A stretch of 64,000 nucleotides of DNA from Macrothele yani. Its lineage: Eukaryota > Arthropoda > Arachnida > Araneae > Macrothelidae. The DNA lies in NCBI GenBank assembly GCA_039090855.1, contig CM076990.1, positions 201,257,232 to 201,321,231 of the forward strand, read 5' to 3'. Below, piece by piece: positions 56,432 to 64,000 of this stretch. Under the pieces are notes generated by a model, which saw only the letters and a list, made by a program, of their open reading frames with translations, did no database searches and had not been told where the DNA came from. The translations under genes were made by a program, and so were the position numbers. Within the stretch, counting starts at the first letter, position 1, and the number at the start of each line of letters is the position of its first letter.

Positions 56432-59400
56432 CAAGTTTCAAATAACTTTGAATTTTGTACAACATGTGATTTCCTTTCCGGAACCTGTCGAAATGATTCC
56501 GACGGTTCCTGTAGATATTACGAGTTTATTGTTGAGTGACCAATTGAATGAGGGGCAACGAGACCAGCTTTCTCTCCTTTTACAGGAAAGCCCTGGTTTA
56601 TTTTCGGATCAACCTGGTTTCACACAGGTGGTTTATCATGTTATTGACACTGATGGTTCAAAACCAATTGCGACGAAACCTTACCCTTGTGCTCCACATA
56701 AAAAACAGGAAATGCAACGTCAAATTGCGGAAATGATTAAGCAAGGCATAATCAGGGAATCAACAAGCGCCTGGGCGGCTCCTGCCTTCTTGGTTCCAAA
56801 GAAACAACCAAATGAATTTCGTTTCGTGACAGATTTTCGCAAACTCAACCAAGTCACAAAAACAATCAATTATCCCCTACCTGTCATGTCACATATTCTA
56901 AATGACTTGTCGTCAACCAAATGGATGTCAACTTTGGATTTGGCGAGTGGATATTGGCAGGTGGCAGTACATCCGGACTCGGTCGATAAAACAGGCTTTG
57001 TGACTCCTTTTGGGGCCTATGAATATTTACGTATGCCTTTTGGTTTAGCTTCTGCACCTGCTACTTTCCAAAAGCTTATGGACACGGTTCTCAGACCTGT
57101 CCTGGGTCCCCATGTGCATGTCTATTTGGATGATATTATTATCACATCAGAGACTTTTGACGAGCACCTTTCTCTGCTCAAACAGGTGTTCCAACTTATA
57201 TACAATGCTGGCTTGACGTTAAAACCTAGTAAATGCCAGATAGCGAGGGACGAGATTGTATATCTGGGGTTGAAAATTACTCCCCACGGCTTATTCACTG
57301 ATAATGAAAAAATTAGGCCTATTGCTGACTTTCCTCGGCCTAAAACAGCAAAAGAACTATCCCGCTTTCTGGGAATGACCGGATGGTATCAGCAGTTCGT
57401 CCCCGCTTATGCTACAATATGTGAGCCATTGTATGCTTTAAAGCGTAAATACAAGAAGTTTATTTGGACACCTGAAGCTAACGCTGCATTCGAAACACTG
57501 AAGTCTGCATTGACTCAGCCTCCGGTGTTGGCTTTCCCGGATCATTCTAAAGAATTTGATATTTATACTGATGCATCCGGAGTTGGTCTTGGTTGCGTTT
57601 TGTCACAAGCTGGGCATCCAATAGCTTTTGCGTCTCGTACTTTAGCCAAAGCTGAACGCAATTATTCAGCTACGGAACGTGAATGTCTTGCTGTTGTGTA
57701 TGCACTGAATAGATTTCAATGTTATCTTAACGAATTGACAGTTAACATAATTACGGATCATTCTGCCCTTCAGTATTTGAATTCTGCTAAACACCTATCT
57801 CAAAGACTTATGACGTGGGCTCTGAAGTTACAAGAGAGCAATATCAAAATTTCGTATCAGCCAGGTAATAAGAATCAATTACCGGACGCATTATCTCGCG
57901 TTCCGATTAGTGGGGTCCCCACCGAAACTACTCCTGGATGTCAGCCTTTACTTCTGATAGCTGATATCACATCCAGAGAGCAGATAATGGCAGAATTAAT
58001 AAATGATCCAGATTTTGGGGATATTTACAATTTTTTGCTTGCGGGTTCGCCCCCACAAAGTGATCCTTCTCTGGCTGGAAGGTCACAACATTTTGAAGTA
58101 ATAGAGGGTCTTCTTTATTATACAAAGTCTCGGACTACTAGGGCAGAGTTTCGCCCATGTATTCCGCGAACCCTTAGAATGGCTCTTTTAAATGAATTTC
58201 ATGACAACCCTCTTGCAGGCCATTTAGGTATTCGCAAGACCCGTTGTAAATTGCGGGATGTTGCCTATTGGCCTGGCATGTACCAAAGTGTGCTCGCATA
58301 CGTTCAATCATGTCACTTGTGTCAGATTAATAATTACCGTAATGTAAGACCGGCCGGTCACTTGAAATCTAGTTCAAGTTCTCATGTATTTGATATTATT
58401 TCCATAGATTTATTGGGACCTTATCCATTATCTGTTAAAAATAAAGCTCGTTATGTTTTAGTACTAACTGATAATTTTTCTAAATGGGTTGAAGTTTTTC
58501 CCATTAAAGCCGCTACGGCTGAGGTTATTTGTAATGTCTTAGTTAATGAAGTATTTTCTAGATATGGTGCACCTAATAAAGTAGTTTCGGATAATGGTCC
58601 TCAATTTATTTCTGACATTTTTGAAAGAATGTGTGCGAGATTACACATTAAACATAAATTCATTTCCCCATATCATCCCCAGAGTAATCCTGCAGAACGC
58701 GTTAACCGAACGCTAGTGAAAATGATTGCGACTTTCGTAATGGACCACCATGAAAGATGGGATGACCATTTAGAACTTTTTGCGTTCGCCCTCCGCTCGT
58801 CTGTCCACGAGTCTACTAAAATTACTCCTGCAGAACTTTTTCTGGGTCGCAAAATTAAAACCCCTTTTGAAAATTTAACGGGGATTATCGACGAACTAAA
58901 TCAGCGACCAACTCCGCAATCAGTACACATTATGGCAGAAAAAGCTCGTATTGCAATGCTAGGAGCACAAGCGGCTCAAGCACGATATTATAATTCTAGG
59001 CGTAGGGAACCAGATCTTGTCGTTGGAGATCTCACTCTCGTGGAAACGCACTTCCAGTCTTCTGTTTCGCATACTTTAGTGAAGAAATTTGCACCCAGCT
59101 ACGAAGGTCCATATCGGGTGGCAAATGTCTTTGAAAATAATATTGTTCTGGAGAAACCGAACAACAATTTTCAATATGTACATGTTGATCAATGTCGCAA
59201 GTATCACGAACGGGATATCGAGTTCATTATCAATCCTACTCAACCTTCTGTTCCACAGACTCAAGAATCTATATCTCATGTTCAACCGCCAGAAATTGTG
59301 GACGACCCACCGAACATTTTTGACGAATCACCAGTGATTTTTCCTTCACCCTCCCCTCCTCCAGACGAGTTTCTACACACGCAACCTGATTCTTCCATGA

Positions 59401-60305
59401 GACAAAGGCTCGATTCGAGTTCGTCGAATGCTAGTATCGTTCCTTTCCCTCCAACCATTGCCAAGACTATTGCTGCGCCGTTTCCGGCTAACTCTGCACC
59501 AACGCGGGATACTTCTTCTTTGAATACCTCATCGGAAAGTATTCCTATAGGCAAATCCAAACATCGCCCTGCACGACCGCTGAATTATAGCAGCGACTCA
59601 GAGGCGTCGGACATTTCGGATTTGTCAGTTATGAATCCAACATTTCATATGCCACACCGTCCAGCACCACCAAAAGCTGGGCGCAAACGTCACTTGTCTC
59701 CCCAATCTGCTTCGCCGCAACAGCGACAAAGGCAGAAATCTTTGCATCCGCCCGGGTTTCGCCCCTGGAACCTCCGTTCAGGGCAAACAGGGCCGATGCC
59801 TGCTACTACTATCATGCCCCGTGGGCGTAAACGAAAACAAGCGATGTGGCCGGAGACACGTCCCTCCAAAAAGATACTGGAAGGACACAACGGGCCCCAG
59901 CATCAAGGGACTTCATATCCAAAGCCTGGGGGAGCCCGTTCCTATCAGCCGCAGCAGAGATTTCCGGACCGCCAGACTTCTGACGTTCCTGACCGTTCTT
60001 CTCAGCCGCAGGGATTTCCAGACCGCCAGACTCCTGACCGTTCCTATCAGCCGCAGCAGGGATTTCCGGACCGCCAGACTTCTGACGTTCCTGACCGTTC
60101 TTCTCAGCCGCAAGGGATTCCGGACCGCCAGACTTCTGACCGTTCTTCTCAGCCGCAGGGATTTCCAGACCGCCAGATTCCTGACCGACAACAGACCGAT
60201 GTTCCATTACCGTCCCGGAAGAGATCCAAGCCACCTGATTTCCCCAGTCCCATTAGGCCTGGAAAACGTTTTCGCACTAGAATTTTTTATGCGTCCTCGA
60301 GATAA
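56400..60305 (+). CDS. pol: Pol polyprotein of the gypsy element (RT, RNase H, integrase, repetitive tail)
   Basis: The open frame of about 1300 residues has no stop. RT contains FRFVTDFRKLN, LDLASGYWQV and the catalytic YLDD (~residue 242). RNase H contains IYTDASGVGLG (~390) and ATERECLAVVYAL. Integrase has the zinc HHCC region (GHLGIRKT ... CHLCQ, ~608-645) and the DDE residues in SIDLLGP, VSDNGPQF and NPAERVNRTL (~669-766). After ~920 comes a long Pro/Ser-rich tail with five repeats around QGFPDRQ (59942-60200) and a basic end. The GTG at 56400 is only where the reported frame begins; translation must come from upstream by a frame change. Confidence 0.92.
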   Translation: MKCLMGMYFINKFQITLNFVQHVISFPEPVEMIPTVPVDITSLLLSDQLNEGQRDQLSLLLQESPGLFSDQPGFTQVVYHVIDTDGSKPIATKPYPCAPHKKQEMQRQIAEMIKQGIIRESTSAWAAPAFLVPKKQPNEFRFVTDFRKLNQVTKTINYPLPVMSHILNDLSSTKWMSTLDLASGYWQVAVHPDSVDKTGFVTPFGAYEYLRMPFGLASAPATFQKLMDTVLRPVLGPHVHVYLDDIIITSETFDEHLSLLKQVFQLIYNAGLTLKPSKCQIARDEIVYLGLKITPHGLFTDNEKIRPIADFPRPKTAKELSRFLGMTGWYQQFVPAYATICEPLYALKRKYKKFIWTPEANAAFETLKSALTQPPVLAFPDHSKEFDIYTDASGVGLGCVLSQAGHPIAFASRTLAKAERNYSATERECLAVVYALNRFQCYLNELTVNIITDHSALQYLNSAKHLSQRLMTWALKLQESNIKISYQPGNKNQLPDALSRVPISGVPTETTPGCQPLLLIADITSREQIMAELINDPDFGDIYNFLLAGSPPQSDPSLAGRSQHFEVIEGLLYYTKSRTTRAEFRPCIPRTLRMALLNEFHDNPLAGHLGIRKTRCKLRDVAYWPGMYQSVLAYVQSCHLCQINNYRNVRPAGHLKSSSSSHVFDIISIDLLGPYPLSVKNKARYVLVLTDNFSKWVEVFPIKAATAEVICNVLVNEVFSRYGAPNKVVSDNGPQFISDIFERMCARLHIKHKFISPYHPQSNPAERVNRTLVKMIATFVMDHHERWDDHLELFAFALRSSVHESTKITPAELFLGRKIKTPFENLTGIIDELNQRPTPQSVHIMAEKARIAMLGAQAAQARYYNSRRREPDLVVGDLTLVETHFQSSVSHTLVKKFAPSYEGPYRVANVFENNIVLEKPNNNFQYVHVDQCRKYHERDIEFIINPTQPSVPQTQESISHVQPPEIVDDPPNIFDESPVIFPSPSPPPDEFLHTQPDSSMRQRLDSSSSNASIVPFPPTIAKTIAAPFPANSAPTRDTSSLNTSSESIPIGKSKHRPARPLNYSSDSEASDISDLSVMNPTFHMPHRPAPPKAGRKRHLSPQSASPQQRQRQKSLHPPGFRPWNLRSGQTGPMPATTIMPRGRKRKQAMWPETRPSKKILEGHNGPQHQGTSYPKPGGARSYQPQQRFPDRQTSDVPDRSSQPQGFPDRQTPDRSYQPQQGFPDRQTSDVPDRSSQPQGIPDRQTSDRSSQPQGFPDRQIPDRQQTDVPLPSRKRSKPPDFPSPIRPGKRFRTRIFYASSR
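59942..60200 (+). repeat. Coding minisatellite in the pol tail
   Basis: Five imperfect units of about 42-57 bp encode variants of SQPQGFPDRQTPDR and QQGFPDRQTSDVPDRS, in frame throughout. Confidence 0.85.
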
Positions 60306-60500
60306 GTAAGTTCTCGTGGACAGGTTCTTTTCTCAGTTTATTGTTTTTCCTGCTCGACCAGTTGGCGTGTCAGAATTTCTTTTTTTCGTGTGGGCCTATG
60401 CATTCTTTTTGTGTATATATGTGTGTTTTTTTTTTATATTTCTTCTATGTCCATCTACTAATCCACTTTTTTATATATATCTATGTGCTTAGGGGTAAAA

Positions 60501-60915
60501 TAATAAAATTGTTACTGTTAGGCAGCTCCAGGTAAATTTCGCTGCTGATACAGTTGTTCTGTATTTCAACGCATGAGACAAACGTAATTTGAAATGAAAA
60601 TAATAAAATTGTTACTGTTAGGCAGCTTCAGGCAATCTTCGCTGCTGATACAGTTGTTCTGTATTTCAACGTATGAGGCAAACGTAATTTGAAATGAAAA
60701 TAATAAAATTGTTACTGTTAGGCAGCTTCAGGCAATCTTCGCTGCTGATACAGTTGTTCTGTATTTCAACGTATGAGGCAAACGTAATTTGAAATGAAAA
60801 TAATAAAATTGTTACTGTTAGGCAGCTTCAGGCAATCTTCGCTGCTGATACAGTTGTTATGTATTTCAACCAATGAGGCGCACGTAATTTGAAATTAAAA
60901 AAGTGATTCCTGCTA
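60501..60915 (+). repeat. 100-bp tandem repeat in the gypsy 3' region, about four copies
   Basis: Units starting taataaaattgttactgtta begin at 60501, 60601, 60701 and 60801. The last is diverged at its end. No coding frame crosses them. Confidence 0.9.
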
Positions 60916-61177
60916 GGCAGAATAAAAGGAAAGTATGCCGATGCAGGTTTGGTTTATTCTACACTACAAATTTCATAGTCGAATACAGATTCGTAAATTG
61001 TTATGCCAAGTTGATAATGTAAATACGGCTACCACCAAACAACAAATCAAAAAAAAAAAAAAAAGATCGAGAAACGTCAATCATCGAAATGTAAGACTTA
61101 CACTCCAAAATCGATAGATTTTTCGGAAAACCAAAAAAAAAAAAAAAAAAAAAAAGAAAAAAAAAAGAAGAAAAATT

Positions 61178-61190
61178 AAGAGGGAGATGA
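61178..61190 (+). other. Polypurine tract
   Basis: aagagggagatga directly precedes the 3' LTR and follows a long A/G-rich run (61124-61177). It would prime plus-strand DNA synthesis. Confidence 0.75.
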
Positions 61191-61749
61191 TGTAACGTAT
61201 ACTCTATATTCACTTTCCTTTTGATTTTACTATCTCTGGTTATTTTATTTTACTATGTAAATTATCTTCCTACTGAACGAAATATTATTTCACCCCGCTG
61301 AATGAGATCTGGCAATGAGTGTAAGTCATGACGTGGTGGTAGCTCGTATATAGGCGCGTTCATCGAGAAGTAGAGGGTTGTGTAGTTGTTGCGTTGGAGT
61401 TGAGGGTTGTGTTGGTTGCGTTGTAGTTGTAGTTGTGTTGTTGCGTTGGAGTTGTGTTGTTATGTAGTAGTGATATATGAGTGCCTTAGTTGACCAGGAG
61501 TCTTCATAATAAACAAGTTGTTCTGTAAGTTCAGTCTTTCTCAATTCTTATTTTTGTCAGACCTCTGTCTGGCTGTTAGGTTTATGACTTTGATTACTTA
61601 ATATAAATAACCAGCGTTGAGACTTTGTTTAAGTTCATAATTAACGAGTAACAACACCCTTTTTGGGAATTCATTATTTTGAAGCGTAGAGCATTATTCA
61701 TTCATAATAATTAGCTTAGCAAAAAGATAAACAAAGCTAATTCATTATA
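61191..61749 (+). repeat. 3' LTR
   Basis: It is identical to the 5' LTR except for a 6-bp gain (gttgta unit), one G to T change (ttagttttg to ttatttttg) and one extra T. Confidence 0.93.
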
Positions 61750-61753
61750 ACCT

Positions 61754-62754
61754 TGGATGCCGCCGTTGGATATCCTCGACACAGCAACTATAATCATTCG
61801 AATAAATCCGAAGTCGACACAATGATTCACTCAACTCACAATAAGAACATCGAACATATATTTTACACACTCACATGACCACACACACTAGCTATAATCG
61901 AAAAATAGAATGCACCGGCGTTGGTTACAATTGATATTCCGTCTCGAGTTCACTTTGCACAACTTCTTCTTCTCTCTTCACACTAGAATGACAGCGCCCT
62001 CTAATCAAATCGTTCTCCGCAGCTGCTCGGAATTGCAACTGTTCTTCTCACGACAGTCATTTTTCTTCTAGGTATAATCCCTTTCCGAACAGTAGGCACC
62101 ATGCATCACGTTGTATGTAAGATGATATAACGGGATTCGGCTTCCTTCGTATCGTGGAACTGCAAAGACATGGAATATCATTTGCGATTGGCCAGCGCAT
62201 TGGGTTTTGATAGACAGGACATGCAGCGCAAACAAGTGTGTAGGCCAGCTCTTGCCTTAGTAGCCTACTTTACAGCCAAAGTATATAAAGTGAGATTTTT
62301 TTATCACTTGGGTAAAAGCAAACTTCCTCTAAGCAAAACGTGACTTCTCCACATAGGTAGCACGGATTATTCTCACTGCTCACACACTTACGGATTATTT
62401 TTATTCTGCCTAAAATGAGGGCTAACACAGGCTCACCGAGAACAACGCACCTAAAATGTCAGCCAACAGAAAATCACAGTGCGCCTAACCGACTTCCAAA
62501 AAACCAATGAAATACTACAACACAGGAACACATCTGCGACACAGGTGGTAGATCACGTGATGCTGAAAGCTTCACGACTTCGGAATGCGGTGCTACCAAG
62601 ATCACAACATTAAAAACATAAGGTTATAAGGCAAATTATTTCACAAGCACACCTGTAAGATGTGCAACATAGCACAAATAACAATGTAACCCGAGTGGCA
62701 ACACTGCTCACATTCAGCTGTGTAGCGGCAGTTCAAAATGGCGATTTGGCTGGA
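61754..62754. other. No gene recognised
   Basis: Mixed-composition sequence without long frames. It may be older host or transposon DNA. Confidence 0.4.
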
Positions 62755-62902
62755 ATGATATCTTACGAGGAGAAAGGAGGTGTAATTCGATTTTTGTGGG
62801 CAAAGAAAGTGTCATCCACTGCTAACAACTGACGGTTTACTGAAGTTTATGGGGAACGTGTAACGTCGTGTCAATGTGTTGCTGAGTGGTGTAAAGCGTA
62901 TA
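62755..62902 (+). pseudogene. Mariner/SETMAR-type HTH domain fragment
   Basis: MISYEEKGGVIRFLWAKKVS is followed by a stop and then FTEVYGERVTSCQCVAEWCK. This is the start of the HTH_48-type domain found in mariner/SETMAR-like proteins (E-x-R-x-V-I-R-F-L...VYGE...W). It is cut by the Tc1 element that inserts at 62903. Confidence 0.6.
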
Positions 62903-63069
62903 CACTGAGATGCCAAAAAACACAACAAACAAACAAACAAAACTGGGTAGGGCACTACCATTTACGTTACATGCCATCACACCCATGCGGTAAATGGTAT
63001 CATCCGCAAACGACGTATACATAGAGACAGATATATCCGCAAGCTCAAGTAGTAGCATTTTTATTTCAG

Positions 63070-64000
63070 ATGGCAGCTTATCAGGATTTAAGCGTTTTCG
63101 AACGTGGTATGATAGACGGCGCCGGGAAGATGAATCACTCCATCTCGGAAATTACCACGAAATTTGAATTTATACGGTCAACAATTTCAAGGGACTACAC
63201 AAACTCAGGAAAAAAAATCTAGAGTGCAAGACCACTGTGGCCATAGAAAAGATAAGGACAACCGTGGGCAGCGGCGTCTGGCACGTTTCGTAACTCCGCC
63301 CGGCAAATTGCCGCAAATCACAACGCAATTCAATGCGATAGCCAGTAGTAGCATCAGCGTTCGAACAGTGCATCATTTCCCGTGTTGTATGAGGTTCCGG
63401 TGCCGGCAGCCCACCCGGGTGTCATTGCTGACCCGACGACACAAGGCTGTGTGCCTTGCATAGGCCCCAGGACACCGCCATTGGACGCAAGATGACTGGA
63501 AACGTGTAGCCTGGTCCGACGACACAAGGCTGTGTGCCTCGCCTAGGCCCCAGAACCCCGCCATTGGACGCAAGATGACTGGAAACGTGTAGTCTATTCC
63601 GACGAATCGCGGTACTAATTGTTACAGGTAGTGGCTGACTCCAGGTGTAGCGACAACCCCACGAAGCAATGTATTCCGCATGCCTACAAGGAACAGTGCA
63701 GGCCGGCCGTGGCTCTGTTATGGTGCGCGGTGTTTTCAGCTGGCACGCATTAGGACCCCTCATACCTCTGCAGACCGCTCTAATAGGTGGAAATTATGTA
63801 ACCATCCATGGGGATCATTTGCACACGTTCATGCTATGCAACCACTCCGACCTCTTTCAGAACGACAATGCGCCACCGCACACGTCTAGAGTAGCCCGAT
63901 TATATCTGGAAGAACATTCCACGGAGTTTGGCATCCTGACTTGCCCTCCTCTCTCCTCGTTCGCCAGATTTAAATGCCATTGAACACATTTTCGGATGCT
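63070..64000 (+). pseudogene. Tc1 transposase at the window edge (broken, partial)
   Basis: The start MAAYQDLSVFERGMIDGAGK leads to an HTH (HSISEITTKFEFIRSTISRD) and then a stop. An 83-bp segment encoding the linker is duplicated. 63669-63983 gives GSVMVRGVFSWHALGPLIPL and FQNDNAPPHTSRVARLYLEE (second Asp). The Glu block follows at 63950-64000 in a shifted frame (FKCHTFSDA-like, LNAIEHIFGC). Confidence 0.78.
63433..63598 (+). repeat. 83-bp tandem duplication inside the transposase
   Basis: ccgacgacacaaggctgtgt occurs at 63433 and 63516, and the following ~60 bp (gccattggacgcaagatgac) recur with few changes. Confidence 0.9.

Larger units (their letters stand above)
54310..61749 (+). mobile_element. 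Ty3/gypsy LTR retrotransposon, complete and young
   Basis: Two LTRs (552 and 559 bp) differ by one substitution and two small indels. The 4-bp acct flanks the element (54306-54309 and 61750-61753). Between the LTRs lie a primer-binding site, gag, protease, reverse transcriptase, RNase H, integrase, a repeat-bearing 3' region and a purine tract. The order RT-RNase H-integrase defines Ty3/gypsy. No envelope gene is seen. It is the most recent large insertion in the window. Confidence 0.95.
62903..64000 (+). mobile_element. Tc1-like transposon at the window edge (left part)
   Basis: The left end cactgagatgccaaaaaaca lies next to TA. The right end is beyond the window. Confidence 0.8.

Noticed and set aside
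59812..60234. Minus-strand frame of 140 residues with repeats
   Set aside because: It is the antisense of the pol minisatellite; the plus-strand pol frame explains the openness.
54310..61749. Endogenous retrovirus with envelope
   Set aside because: No envelope-like frame follows integrase; the space holds a disordered tail, 100-bp repeats and the purine tract.

Overview
This window is a transposon graveyard from a eukaryotic, animal-type nuclear genome. It is A+T-rich, has no operons or prokaryotic signals, and I can support no host protein-coding gene in it. The mixture of Tc1/mariner, pogo/Tigger and hAT DNA transposons, RTE and CR1/Jockey-type LINEs, a Penelope-like fragment, tRNA-derived SINEs and an intact Ty3/gypsy LTR retrotransposon fits an invertebrate. 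An arthropod, perhaps a chelicerate, is my guess, but nothing in the sequence fixes the species.

Layout. 0.3-3.2 kb: decayed CR1/Jockey-type LINE. 3.2-5.4 kb: mariner-like element with ~260-bp terminal repeats and a SINE inside. 5.5-25.8 kb: several copies of a large unnamed repeat whose core is made of ~150-bp monomers, each carrying one CGCCCCCTAGTGGC-type box. These copies are broken up by Tc1-like elements (7.4-9.0, 11.9-13.1, 13.1-14.3, 22.5-23.8 kb), a mariner (9.9-11.1 kb), a foldback element with TIRs and internal tandem repeats (20.7-21.6 kb) and an RTE LINE (23.8-24.8 kb). 24.8-27.6 kb: a 420-bp inverted duplication about 2 kb apart. 27-31 kb: SINEs, a hAT-like element and a minisatellite. 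31-37.3 kb: two Tc1 copies of one family, an RTE copy with a 5' inversion, and a Penelope-like fragment. 37.6-43.2 kb: a Tc1 split by a hAT-like element that is itself split by a nearly full RTE LINE. 44.1-50.2 kb: a pogo/Tigger element hosting a hAT-like element, a Tc1 (which hosts another Tc1 and a SINE), a LINE tail and a copy of the large repeat. 52.3-53.9 kb: two convergent half transposons. 54.3-61.7 kb: a young gypsy element with nearly identical LTRs, gag, pol and repeats in its 3' part. 62.7-64 kb: a mariner/SETMAR-type HTH fragment cut by another Tc1 that runs off the window.

All transposase genes seen are broken or lack a key residue. The gypsy element is the only one close to intact; it has a stop codon between gag and pro and a frame change inside the protease. 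The best candidate for something undescribed is the large repeat: a Helentron/HINE-like unit with a terminal hairpin, built of ~150-bp monomers in ~455-bp trimers, each monomer carrying a box resembling the CTCF insulator motif. One copy faces an inverted copy across the foldback element.
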